The position numbers and the translations under genes were made by a program. Below, one piece after another: positions 18,252 through 26,665 of a stretch of 64,000 bases of DNA. The DNA is from Spongiimicrobium salis (GTDB taxonomy: Bacteria > Bacteroidota > Bacteroidia > Flavobacteriales > Flavobacteriaceae), in NCBI RefSeq assembly GCF_043678055.1, contig NZ_JBHEQA010000002.1:1054001-1118000 (forward strand). The letters are read 5' to 3'. Under the pieces are notes generated by a model. That model worked only from the letters and a program-made list of their open reading frames with translations, was not told the origin of the DNA and ran no database searches. Numbering within the stretch: the first letter of the stretch is position 1; every line of letters starts with the position of its first letter.

Positions 18252-18872
18252 ATGTATTTATTTGGTGCAGGAGGACATTGCAAGGCGATCATTGATATGA
18301 TCGTATCTGATTTGGACGAAGATATAACCGGGATATTTGACGATAATCATACCGAGACTATTATGGGCTATGAGGTAACCGCTGTGGATACCTCAAAATT
18401 CAAAGCCGAGGATAATTTCCATATATGTATAGGTGACAATATCACCAGAAAAAAAGTTTCGCAGTCTTTGGTGGTAAATTACCCTACACTCATCCATCCA
18501 TCAAGCTTGGTTTCCAAATTTTCAACAGTGGATAAAGGTTCCGTAGTGATGGGGAATGTGTCGGTCAAAGCCGTTAGTAAAATTGGAAAGCATTGCATTT
18601 TAAATGCCGGAGCGGTTATTGGGCACGATGTTACTATAGAGGACTATGTACATATTGCCCCCAACGCTTCCATTGCCGGTTATGTAACCGTAAAAGAAGG
18701 TGTCCATTTTGGTATCGGTGCTTCGGTAATCCAAGGAATTACCATAGGAAAATGGGCCATTATCGGTGCTGGGGCGGTCATTATAGAAGACGTTCCAGAT
18801 TTTGCCGTGGTTGTAGGGAATCCAGGAAGGATCATCAAATACACCATGGAACACAAAAACACTACCCCTTAA
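18252..18872 (+). CDS. PglD/NeuD-like sugar O/N-acyltransferase (206 aa)
   Basis: N-terminal nucleotide-sugar-binding domain (YLFGAGGHCKAIIDMI at 2-17) followed by a left-handed beta-helix of hexapeptide repeats (GHDVTIEDYVHIAPNASIAG, GVHFGIGASVIQGITIG, WAIIGAGAVIIEDV) and the closing VVVGNPGRII. PglD acetylates UDP-4-amino-sugars with acetyl-CoA; His in GHD (about residue 125) would be the catalytic base. It is coupled to the PglC-like gene. The aminotransferase (PglE) that normally supplies its substrate is not in the window, so either it lies elsewhere or this enzyme has another substrate. Confidence 0.83.
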   Translation: MYLFGAGGHCKAIIDMIVSDLDEDITGIFDDNHTETIMGYEVTAVDTSKFKAEDNFHICIGDNITRKKVSQSLVVNYPTLIHPSSLVSKFSTVDKGSVVMGNVSVKAVSKIGKHCILNAGAVIGHDVTIEDYVHIAPNASIAGYVTVKEGVHFGIGASVIQGITIGKWAIIGAGAVIIEDVPDFAVVVGNPGRIIKYTMEHKNTTP

Positions 18873-18930
18873 TCATTTAACGAATTATTGTTCAAATCTC
18901 AAAGAGACATTTAATACCTGTATAGGGATT

Positions 18931-19941
18931 ATGAAATTAAGTATTATTGTACCTGTATTCAATGTTGAGGCATATCTTCACAGATGCCTCCAAAGTCTGC
19001 TTGATCAGAATTTGGAGGAAGAGGATTATGAGATCATTGTTGTTAATGATGGTACACCCGACAACAGTATGGACATTGTTGAACAATTTTCTAAAAAACA
19101 TACGAATATCGTTGTTTTTGAGCAAGAGAATAAAGGTTTGAGCGGGGCGCGAAACTCTGGCATTACCCTTGCCAAGGGAAAGTATGTCTATTTTATCGAT
19201 TCCGATGATTATATCGCTAGCAATACCTTGCATAGCGTTTTATCCGTTATGGAAAATAATGATTTGGATATTCTCGGTTTCGGTACCAAAACGACGACCT
19301 CCTTGGAATTGCTCGAATCCACTACAACGGATTTCAACGCCCAGGATATCGAGATTCAAAATGGATTGGACTATATCGCTTCGCATAAGTATCTGAACAA
19401 TGTCTGGTGGTATTTCATAAAAAGGGAGTTTTTATTGGCAACGGAGATCAGCTTTATAGAAGGGGTGATGTTGGAAGATGGTATTTATACGGCAGAACTT
19501 TTTTCTAAAGCCCAAAAAATAGCAAAAATCAATTTAGATGTCTATCGCTATGTACAACGGGAGACTTCTATAATGCATAACAAAAGTGAAGCTCATTATA
19601 ATAAACTTATAGCAGATTTTGAACATATCATTTTTAAATACAACGATCTTGTACTTAAAATACAGAAGAACCATCCCGATCATCCCAGTTTGAAGCGACT
19701 GATTTCTAGAAAGGAATCCTATATCTTCTTTTTAATTGCCCGTATCGTAAAATCAAATCTATCATTCCAATATTTGAATACTGTTCTAAATCGTTTGAAA
19801 AAAAACCATCTCTATCCGATATATAATTTTGTCGATGAAGATAATAAGGGAATACAATATAAGATTCTTACCTTTATATTTAATAGACCACTGTTGTTAA
19901 GGATGTTTCTATTTTTCTATCGTATGCTCCTTAAACCTTAA
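18931..19941 (+). CDS. Glycosyltransferase family 2 (336 aa)
   Basis: GT-A fold with the N-terminal signature LSIIVPVFNVEAYLHRCLQS, VVNDGTPDNSMDI near 45-57, ENKGLSGARNSGI near 72-84 and the metal-binding DxD in FIDSDDYIA near 94-102. The C-terminal 130 residues are helical, basic and end with a hydrophobic segment (KILTFIFNRPLLLRMFLFFYR), typical of membrane-associated GT2 enzymes of capsule loci. It follows the PglD-like gene after 58 bases and precedes a second GT2-like gene by 13. Confidence 0.85.
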   Translation: MKLSIIVPVFNVEAYLHRCLQSLLDQNLEEEDYEIIVVNDGTPDNSMDIVEQFSKKHTNIVVFEQENKGLSGARNSGITLAKGKYVYFIDSDDYIASNTLHSVLSVMENNDLDILGFGTKTTTSLELLESTTTDFNAQDIEIQNGLDYIASHKYLNNVWWYFIKREFLLATEISFIEGVMLEDGIYTAELFSKAQKIAKINLDVYRYVQRETSIMHNKSEAHYNKLIADFEHIIFKYNDLVLKIQKNHPDHPSLKRLISRKESYIFFLIARIVKSNLSFQYLNTVLNRLKKNHLYPIYNFVDEDNKGIQYKILTFIFNRPLLLRMFLFFYRMLLKP

Positions 19942-19954
19942 ATTTTAAAAGTAA

Positions 19955-20746
19955 ATGCTCACTTTCATCATTCCAGTAAAAAGTGCTAAGGTATCCTCTT
20001 CATGGGATAATTTCTCAAAATTATTTGAGCGATCCATAAAATCTGTCTGTAACCAAACCGACAAAAATTTTAGGGTGGTCGTGGTGTGTCATGAAAAGCC
20101 TGCAACAAATTTTGAGCACCCGAATCTTGAATATATCCATGTGGATTTTTCGCCTCCCGATCTATCCAACAATACAGATGAAATTAATAACGGCTTAAAA
20201 GAGGAAGATAAAAGTAAAAAAATCCTATTCGGGATCGAATACTGTAAAAAGTACGAATCTGATTATCTTATGGTCGTGGATGCCGATGATTGTATTTCCA
20301 ATACCATTGTGAGTTTTGTGAACAAGAACCTTACATCCAAGGTTCCAGGTTGGTATTTTAAGCAGGGGTATATCTTTAGGGAAGGTGAAAAGAAAATCTT
20401 TTTAAATAAGGAAAACTTTAATACGCTTTGCGGAACATGTATCATCATCAGGCCAGATTTGATCAGTGATATTTTTCAAAATAGGCCGCATATTGAATAT
20501 TTGCACAAAACAATAGAATTGTCCAATGGTAATGTCCTGACACCCTACCCCGGAATCGGTGCTATATACAGCATGGCCAATGGGGAGAATCATTTTATGA
20601 GTACCGCCAGAATCAAAAATCTAAATAGCAAGTATCGTTATTTTAGTTTTGCTTTCATCAGTAGTGTATTTCGAAAACTGCGAAAATATCGCCCAAGATT
20701 GTTATCCAATGCCATTATATCCGAATTTGGATTGACAAAGTTATAG
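19955..20746 (+). CDS. Glycosyltransferase family 2-like, GT-A fold (263 aa)
   Basis: The N-terminal LTFIIPVKSAKVSSSWDNF, the RVVVVCHEKPA strand and the metal-binding VVDADDCIS (about 108-116) mark a GT-A transferase. It is shorter than most GT2 enzymes and has a basic C-terminus (SSVFRKLRKYRPRLL). The product sugar cannot be told. It is the last forward gene of the main polysaccharide run and is convergent with the HAD gene, 21 bp away, with no terminator visible between them. Confidence 0.75.
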   Translation: MLTFIIPVKSAKVSSSWDNFSKLFERSIKSVCNQTDKNFRVVVVCHEKPATNFEHPNLEYIHVDFSPPDLSNNTDEINNGLKEEDKSKKILFGIEYCKKYESDYLMVVDADDCISNTIVSFVNKNLTSKVPGWYFKQGYIFREGEKKIFLNKENFNTLCGTCIIIRPDLISDIFQNRPHIEYLHKTIELSNGNVLTPYPGIGAIYSMANGENHFMSTARIKNLNSKYRYFSFAFISSVFRKLRKYRPRLLSNAIISEFGLTKL

Positions 20747-20767
20747 GGTGTTCAAATATTTGGAATG

Positions 20768-21454
20768 TTAGTCTTGGGCAGAGACAACCTTTACTTCACG
20801 AAAAGAAGCTATAAGATGCTGTGGGGCAAGACCTTCAGTGTAATGCGCATAGGTATTATTATGGATGTTAAGCCCATTATCCAATAAGCCCACGGAAATC
20901 CAATTGCGTTTGTTAGGTGTTATAAAGTCTTTTTTAAAGTTATCCCCAAAGTAGTAATACCTTCCGTTTTCGAAGTCCTCTTCAATCACCTTAAAATTAG
21001 TCTCACTCGGTTTTTCCGTTCCGATCTCTTCAGAAATTACGATACGATCTAAATAAGATTGTATTCCCAAGCTTTGAATTTTATTTCGCTGTGTAACCGA
21101 TCGGCCATCCGTAATTACTACTAAAATCCCTCCATGTTTTTTAATGGCATCAAAGATATTCCGTATTTCGGGAAAGAGGGTGATATTGGGCTTATGGTTT
21201 CTGTACAGGGTTAAGAGTTGTTCTTTGGATATTGTAGTATAGGTTTCGGTCAAAAAGCTAAAAACATCATTTTTTTGCCGATAGAGCGAAAACATCCTAG
21301 CATAGAGGGGTTTCCAATGATGCCCTTCCAAATGTTGGGCAATTTCCTTATAGGATGATTTAAGATATTCTATTTCGTTGTATAAGGTATCATCCAAATC
21401 AAAACAAACGACCGTATTGGTATCAACCTTTATATCCATGGACCAGAATTTCAT
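20768..21454 (-). CDS. HAD-superfamily hydrolase (228 aa)
   Basis: A haloacid-dehalogenase-type phosphatase: motif I CFDLDDTLYNE with D19 and D21, motif II VVITDGRS, the lysine in SEEIGTEKPSETNF and motif IV YYFGDNFKKDF. A helical cap is inserted after motif I (class C1). The ATG at 21454 overlaps the upstream ATP-grasp gene by 32 bases; ATG 21439 is an alternative with a 17-base overlap. The tight coupling to an ATP-grasp gene inside a polysaccharide locus suggests a joint role in making or removing a phosphorylated precursor, but the substrate is unknown. Confidence 0.8.
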   Translation of the reverse strand: MKFWSMDIKVDTNTVVCFDLDDTLYNEIEYLKSSYKEIAQHLEGHHWKPLYARMFSLYRQKNDVFSFLTETYTTISKEQLLTLYRNHKPNITLFPEIRNIFDAIKKHGGILVVITDGRSVTQRNKIQSLGIQSYLDRIVISEEIGTEKPSETNFKVIEEDFENGRYYYFGDNFKKDFITPNKRNWISVGLLDNGLNIHNNTYAHYTEGLAPQHLIASFREVKVVSAQD

Positions 21455-22391
21455 CGTCGTATCTCAGCATGAGCAATTGATCTTCCCAAACCTCAAATTG
21501 ATCTTCAATGGTCTTGTCCATTAAGTGCTCCTCAATGATCCATTTTGGAAAATTAGCTCCTGCCAAATACGATAATGGATAACCTCCTCCAAATCTTGGG
21601 TTTACTTCGATACCATAAACGTTCCCATTTGTTTTATGCAGAAAAAACTGGGCCGTAAAGCATCCTAGGGCACCGGGCACAAAACGCATTTTTTCCTTGA
21701 GAAAAGGAATTAAGTCATTACGTTCCGTAACCCCCTTATTTACTTCACCATCCCTCACTTCGATTCGCTTTCTAGGCACTACACACCGCAAATGATGGGA
21801 TCTGTCGTAATACATGTCACAGGTAAACTCTTCGTATTGCTCATGGTCTAAATATTCCAGAAACATGAGTTTATCATTTTCAAAGTGATAACTTCTAAAA
21901 TCTTCGGTTTTGCGTATGAGGTAAATATCCTTACTCCTACTTCCATCAAAAGGCTTGATAAAAACGGGCAAGGTATAAGCCGTTTTGGTATACTCTTTGG
22001 CCGTAGCGATACCTATAGATTCAAAAAACTTATGGATTTCCCTTTTATTTCTGCATTTTTCGACAAAGTCGGCCGACGTAACAATTACTTTAACACCGTG
22101 CTCCTCAAAAAAAGCGGCATGTTCGGCCAGTATCAAAAGTTCGGTGTCTATAGTAGGGATAATGAGTTTGACGTGATTTGATCGACAACATTGCAGTAAT
22201 GAAGAAATATATTCTTGATGCTCAATTCTAGGAACCTCAAAACAACCGTCCGCAACATGACAAGCGGCCGATTCCTTTGGGTTTGCATCTACACAAAAAA
22301 CCTTCCCTTCCGGAGCAATTTTTTTTAACTCCTTTTGGAATGCTTTTATAAGCGATACCCTCCTCCCCGCAGAGGTTATCATAATATTCAT
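21423..22391 (-). CDS. ATP-grasp ligase-like protein, CarB-type (322 aa)
   Basis: The N-terminus MNIMITSAGRRVSLIKAF is the pre-ATP-grasp domain of a CarB-like family frequent in O-antigen and capsule loci. Following signs: KVFCVDANPKESAACHVAD, LIIPTIDTELLILAEH, VFIKPFDGSRSKDIYLI (lysine/glycine loop) and FFLHKTNGNVYGIEVNPRFGGGYPL, which carries the Glu/Asn metal ligands. Such enzymes activate a carboxylate with ATP and attach it to an amine. ATG 22391 is preferred over 22403 because it gives the family-like MNI start. It forms an operon with the HAD gene, running against the flanking glycosyltransferase genes. Confidence 0.8.
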   Translation of the reverse strand: MNIMITSAGRRVSLIKAFQKELKKIAPEGKVFCVDANPKESAACHVADGCFEVPRIEHQEYISSLLQCCRSNHVKLIIPTIDTELLILAEHAAFFEEHGVKVIVTSADFVEKCRNKREIHKFFESIGIATAKEYTKTAYTLPVFIKPFDGSRSKDIYLIRKTEDFRSYHFENDKLMFLEYLDHEQYEEFTCDMYYDRSHHLRCVVPRKRIEVRDGEVNKGVTERNDLIPFLKEKMRFVPGALGCFTAQFFLHKTNGNVYGIEVNPRFGGGYPLSYLAGANFPKWIIEEHLMDKTIEDQFEVWEDQLLMLRYDDEILVHGYKG

Positions 22392-22455
22392 ATTTCTATA
22401 CATTTACACATCACTAAATGTTATTCTCTAAATAAGGGAACAAAGAGCAAGATAA

Positions 22456-22463
22456 CAAAATTA
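22456..22463 (-). promoter_or_regulatory. Possible -7 element (TAATTTTG) upstream of the ATP-grasp/HAD operon
   Basis: Read on the minus strand this is TAATTTTG, a full match to the Bacteroidota TAnnTTTG -7 box, 65 bases upstream of the ATG at 22391. No TTTG or TTG lies at the usual 17-23 base distance, so it is a weak candidate. Confidence 0.28.
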
Positions 22464-22620
22464 TTAAAACAGAAATTGTTATTCCCCCATTGTTATCAAC
22501 GATTTTCATTAAACGAGTAATATGGCGTTTTAGGCTATTATTTTAACTTCTTTTTTTTAGCATTAGTATATTTACGGGCATTTTTAGCACTGAAAATCAG
22601 CTAAAGTTCATAAAACATCG

Positions 22621-23646
22621 ATGATATCTATTGTTACCAGTAAAAAAGAGTGGGATAATACACTTTTCGCTATTGAGAAGTATGATACCTATCATACCTA
22701 TGAATACCACCATTTAGTGAAAGGAGATCAGGAATCACCGATACTTTTTACGTATCGCGATAACGAGACCATCATTGCCCTTCCCCTTTTAATCCGTAAT
22801 ATCGTTGGGGGTCCATATAAAGATGCCACCTGCGTCTATGGCTATTGTGGCCCTATTAGCACGCCTGTTACAGATTCCTATGACAATATCCCTTTTATGA
22901 AGGCTCTTCATGAATATCTTTGGGAAAACAATATCATTTCCGTTTTTTCAAGGTTACATCCGTTTATCCCTGCACAAGCCACTATCCTAGCCAATATGGG
23001 GAAGGTAGAACGTTTGGGGAATATTGTTAATATCGACCTTTCCAAAAGACTCGAGGTACAACGGCAAGCGTATCACAGACGTTTACGGACCTATATCAAC
23101 AAATCTAGGAAATTGTGTGATATCCGGATTGCCACTACTGAAGACGATGTCCGAACTTTTATTGACCAATATTATGAGACCATGCGGCGTACCAATGCCC
23201 ATCCAAGGTATTTCTTCCCTGAAGCATATTTTTTCAAATTAATGGCTGCAGAAGATTTTGAATGTCCTATGCTGTTGGTTTCGGATAAATCCGATGGGAG
23301 CATAATAGGAGGGTCCATGTTCTTGATCAAAAATAATATGGTCCATTATCACTTATCTTGTGCAAATGACCAGGGTTTGAAATACAATGCCATTAAATTG
23401 GTCATTGATGAAATGCGCCTTCATGCTACCGAAAAAAAATATAATTTTTATAATCTTGGAGGAGGCTTAGGTAGTAAAGAAGATAGCCTGTTTTACTTTA
23501 AATCGAGTTTTTCCAAAGATTACAGGCCATTTAAAATATGGAAATACATTGTGAACCCGTCTGTTTACGATCAATTGTGCAGTATTAAAGAACAGCAGGT
23601 CCAATCAAGTGACTTTTTTCCTTTGTATCGGATGCCCTTAAAATAA
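22621..23646 (+). CDS. FemAB/GNAT-like acyltransferase (341 aa)
   Basis: The protein has two halves that both look like GNAT folds, as in FemAB and Acetyltransf_6 proteins: LPLLIRNIVGGPYKDATCVYGYCGP in the first half and IIGGSMFLIKNNMVHYHLSCAN plus YNFYNLGGGLGSKEDSLFYFKSSF in the second. The KxxF-type ending KSSFSKDYRPFKIW is common in this group. Members transfer amino acids from aminoacyl-tRNA or acyl groups to sugars or peptidoglycan. Its place in a polysaccharide locus suggests tailoring of the polymer or its lipid intermediate, but the donor is unknown. It is monocistronic, between two minus-strand operons. Confidence 0.7.
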   Translation: MISIVTSKKEWDNTLFAIEKYDTYHTYEYHHLVKGDQESPILFTYRDNETIIALPLLIRNIVGGPYKDATCVYGYCGPISTPVTDSYDNIPFMKALHEYLWENNIISVFSRLHPFIPAQATILANMGKVERLGNIVNIDLSKRLEVQRQAYHRRLRTYINKSRKLCDIRIATTEDDVRTFIDQYYETMRRTNAHPRYFFPEAYFFKLMAAEDFECPMLLVSDKSDGSIIGGSMFLIKNNMVHYHLSCANDQGLKYNAIKLVIDEMRLHATEKKYNFYNLGGGLGSKEDSLFYFKSSFSKDYRPFKIWKYIVNPSVYDQLCSIKEQQVQSSDFFPLYRMPLK

Positions 23647-23678
23647 TAACTTTATAGTTAAGGTTGCAGTTTTGATCC

Positions 23679-24584
23679 CTATTTCAAAAATTCCATAATC
23701 TGATCTGCCGCTTTTTCATGTCCAAAACAAGACCAATGCTTATCATGATCAAATGTCCAATTCTCGCCTTTTTTCACTTGTAAGCTCAGGGTTTTAAATC
23801 CAAAATTATGGGCCAGATCAATTATTTTAGGATTTGTTTCTGGTCTAAAAACCAAAATTTTATCTTCAATCTTATAGTTTTCAACCACAAACTTCAGCAA
23901 CTTCCTGTACAAATCTATTTTGTTTTTGTCATCAGCTTCATTTGTTTTTTGGGGAACATCTTGTCCTTTTTTATTCTTAGCGCCCCTCTTAAAATTACTG
24001 TATAAATAAAAGGCAAATTTCCAGTTGTATAATATGTTTTTTATTCCAGGGGATTTTAGTTTTCCATGTATTACTTTCTGGTTTTCCAGATCAATTTGCG
24101 TTATTTGGGATGAAGGTCTAATTTGTTTTATACTTTCATCAAAGTCCGAATCATAGGCGTAAATAATCTGATACTGCGGACGTAATGAATCCATTTGTTT
24201 GGCGATTTCCATCGCTTCTATGAATGAAACTCCGGAACGGGAAACCTCTAAATAATTATGTTTTGGCAATTTTTTTTGAAGGAAACTCGCTTGATGGCAC
24301 TCCTCCGGATTCATGAAATTTTCTATAAAAGAATCCCCGATTAAGGTAACCAGATTGTCCATTGATTTTGGCATAGGTCCGGGCCACCCCATTTCATTGA
24401 TCTGCCATTTGTGCGTGCCGCCTACCCAATGCCCATCCTGATTTGGAAAATATTTCTGTATGCCTGCGTCGTCAATGGTCCTTCGTGGAATATCGGATGT
24501 AAGAAAAAATAGACGGGCTATAATCTCCGCAAGAACCAATCCAACCAGTACAAAAGCAATACAATTCTTAATAAAGTTCTTCAT
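23679..24584 (-). CDS. Membrane-anchored SGNH/AlgX-AlgJ-like O-acetylation protein (301 aa)
   Basis: Counted from ATG 24584, residues 4-27 form a signal anchor. The SGNH block I is LIGDSFIENF with Ser85, and the C-terminal catalytic Asp-His lies in DHDKHWSCFGHEKAAD, which resembles the D-x-H-W motif of AlgJ/AlgX. The family accepts acetyl groups exported by an MBOAT partner and places them on polysaccharide hydroxyls in the periplasm. Its start is five bases after the MBOAT stop, so the two are coupled; an upstream ATG at 24671 would overlap the MBOAT gene by more than 80 bases and lose the signal anchor position. Confidence 0.8.
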   Translation of the reverse strand: MKNFIKNCIAFVLVGLVLAEIIARLFFLTSDIPRRTIDDAGIQKYFPNQDGHWVGGTHKWQINEMGWPGPMPKSMDNLVTLIGDSFIENFMNPEECHQASFLQKKLPKHNYLEVSRSGVSFIEAMEIAKQMDSLRPQYQIIYAYDSDFDESIKQIRPSSQITQIDLENQKVIHGKLKSPGIKNILYNWKFAFYLYSNFKRGAKNKKGQDVPQKTNEADDKNKIDLYRKLLKFVVENYKIEDKILVFRPETNPKIIDLAHNFGFKTLSLQVKKGENWTFDHDKHWSCFGHEKAADQIMEFLK

Positions 24585-24589
24585 TTCGC

Positions 24590-26029
24590 TTAAAATTGAA
24601 AATAAATAAACTCCTGTTCTTCTCCCACAAAAATGAACATTAGTATTATAAGACCAAAATATAACGTCCATCTTATGTACTTGGGAAATTGCTTAATTTC
24701 CTCAATACCATATTGTGCCGATCGTCCAAACCATTCCACTAATATGAATGCAGGCACCAGAATAAATAATTCTTTGGCATAGGTTTCTGGAGCTGGCCAG
24801 TCAAAAAGGGCCGATGTAAATAAATCTTTCAAATAGGCAAAAGCATGTGTAACCGAATTGGCTCTAAAGAAAATCCAGGCCAGTACCGTCAATAAAAATG
24901 TGGTCATTACCTGAATTACTTCCTTAAAATTAGGGAATAATCTATTCTCCGCCACTAAATTGGTATTCACCCTATTCCTATTCAGTAAAAGCAAGGGTAA
25001 GAAATATAGGGCATTTAGAAATCCCCATACAATGAATGTCCAATTGGCGCCATGCCAAAAGCCGCTTACGAGAAAAATAATAAAAGTATTCCGTAGTTTC
25101 ATCTGAACACCTCCACGACTTCCACCTAAAGGAATATATAGATAATCCCTGAACCAGGTGGATAAGGAAATATGCCATCTCCTCCAAAACTCGGCAATAT
25201 CCCGGGAAAAATACGGAAAGGCAAAATTCTGTTTTAAGTTAAACCCGAACAATCTAGAAACCCCAATGGCAATATCAGAGTACCCACTAAAATCCCCATA
25301 AATTTGGAAGGTAAAGAATAAAGCTCCCAAGAATAAGGTACTACCAGAATAGTCTTCCGAATGATTAAAAATAATATTGGCGTACTTGGCGCAATTGTCG
25401 GCGATAACTATTTTTTTAAATAATCCCCATAAAATCTGCCGGAGTCCATCCTTGGCCTTATCGTAATCAAAAGATCTTTTAACATAAAACTGGGGCAATA
25501 AATTTGTTGCCCTTTCTATAGGACCAGCCACCAACTGGGGAAAGAAACTGACAAAAGCGGAAAAAGCGATCAAGTCCTTGGTGGGCTCCAATTTCTTTTT
25601 ATAGACATCTATAGTATAACTTAGGGTCTGAAACGTATAAAAACTTATTCCCACGGGTAGAATGATCTGTAAGGTACCTACTTCTATTTCTCGACCAAAG
25701 AAAGTAAAGGCATCAACAAAACTATTTACAAAAAAGTTATAGTATTTAAAAAAGCCCAAAAAGCCCAGGTTGATAAGAATACTTATCCATAAATAGGTCT
25801 TTCTTTTCCTTGTATTCTCCTCGGTTCTAAGAAGATTTCCAATGGTAAAATCAACAAGGGAACTGAAAATGATCAAGGAAAGGAATCTCCAATCCCACCA
25901 ACCGTAGAATACATAGCTGGCCAGAACGATTAAAAAATTTTGGAGTTTTAAATTTCTATTGGTAACAAACCAATAGAGGCCGAACACAATAGGTAAAAAA
26001 ACAGTAAAATCTATAGAATTGAATAACAT
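24590..26029 (-). CDS. MBOAT-family O-acyltransferase, AlgI-like (479 aa)
   Basis: A polytopic membrane protein of the typical AlgI/PatA length. Seen: MLFNSIDFTVFLPIVFGLYW at the start, YVFYGWWDWRF near 39-49, ILPVGISFYTFQTLSY, FFPQLVAGPIERA, FWRRWHISLSTWFRDYLYIP and the catalytic-His motif VSGFWHGANWTFIVWG. AlgI-like proteins pass acetyl groups from cytoplasmic acetyl-CoA across the inner membrane. The SGNH gene follows directly, giving the two-component O-acetylation module of alginate and other polymers. The likely target is the polysaccharide made by the preceding 20 kb. Confidence 0.9.
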   Translation of the reverse strand: MLFNSIDFTVFLPIVFGLYWFVTNRNLKLQNFLIVLASYVFYGWWDWRFLSLIIFSSLVDFTIGNLLRTEENTRKRKTYLWISILINLGFLGFFKYYNFFVNSFVDAFTFFGREIEVGTLQIILPVGISFYTFQTLSYTIDVYKKKLEPTKDLIAFSAFVSFFPQLVAGPIERATNLLPQFYVKRSFDYDKAKDGLRQILWGLFKKIVIADNCAKYANIIFNHSEDYSGSTLFLGALFFTFQIYGDFSGYSDIAIGVSRLFGFNLKQNFAFPYFSRDIAEFWRRWHISLSTWFRDYLYIPLGGSRGGVQMKLRNTFIIFLVSGFWHGANWTFIVWGFLNALYFLPLLLLNRNRVNTNLVAENRLFPNFKEVIQVMTTFLLTVLAWIFFRANSVTHAFAYLKDLFTSALFDWPAPETYAKELFILVPAFILVEWFGRSAQYGIEEIKQFPKYIRWTLYFGLIILMFIFVGEEQEFIYFQF

Positions 26030-26177
26030 GAAGAATGTTGGTCTTTTAACAACAAGGTTGAATTGGTCTTGAAAATAATGGTCCTAATTAGTTTATATAG
26101 ATATTGAACAACATTTATGGTCTGTTGGTTTACAGCTCCATTGGTTTATAAACGCAAAAGTTCTGTTTAAAGTATAA

Positions 26178-26654
26178 TCAGTCATTTTTCAGTTTGGCAT
26201 TCATTTTTTTTGAGATCTTGGTCAGTGTATACATACAAAAGGGTCGGGTAATATTGCGACCTCCGTTTTTATCTTCCTGTTCCAAAACCTCTAAGATAAT
26301 CGTATTTTGTGTCTTTCCAATGATTTTCAGGGAAGGAATCAAAGTACCTTTGGTCTCCCCATGTTGATACAGCACTACTACATCTTGGGAAAAATCAATG
26401 TAAGGAACGTCTACTTCAATTTTTTTAGTGCGGTTCAATTTTCTGTAGATCAGCTCAAACTCTTTGGATTCCCGGATAAGCTTTAGCTCCTTTTTTATTC
26501 CTCCCCCATAACTGCCCTGTGACAACAGTGTCATTTTTGAGTGTTTTTCGTTTTGGTCCAATTTTACGTCAGTCGCACGACCTATGGCACCCTTTTTCCC
26601 GCTGCATGAAGTCAATAATAAAAATAAGCTTAAAAGAATACGGATGGCAATCAT
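26178..26654 (-). CDS. Small lipoprotein, possibly PrcB_C-like (158 aa)
   Basis: From ATG 26654 the first 15 residues form a lipoprotein signal with lipobox LLTSC. The C-terminal 90 residues (VDVPYIDFSQDVVVLYQHGE, LKIIGKTQNTIILEVLEQED, TRPFCMYTLTKI) have the strand pattern of the PrcB C-terminal domain, but the match is by eye and weak. TTG 26669 would overlap the bshA stop by four bases; the ATG, 11 bases after that stop, gives a better signal peptide. It is cotranscribed with bshA. Function unknown. Confidence 0.6.
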   Translation of the reverse strand: MIAIRILLSLFLLLTSCSGKKGAIGRATDVKLDQNEKHSKMTLLSQGSYGGGIKKELKLIRESKEFELIYRKLNRTKKIEVDVPYIDFSQDVVVLYQHGETKGTLIPSLKIIGKTQNTIILEVLEQEDKNGGRNITRPFCMYTLTKISKKMNAKLKND

Positions 26655-26665
26655 TTTTACACCGA

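Noticed and set aside
23647..23660. TAACT-TTAT-AGTTA inverted repeat between convergent genes
   Set aside because: A 5-bp AT-rich stem without T-run is too weak to call a terminator.
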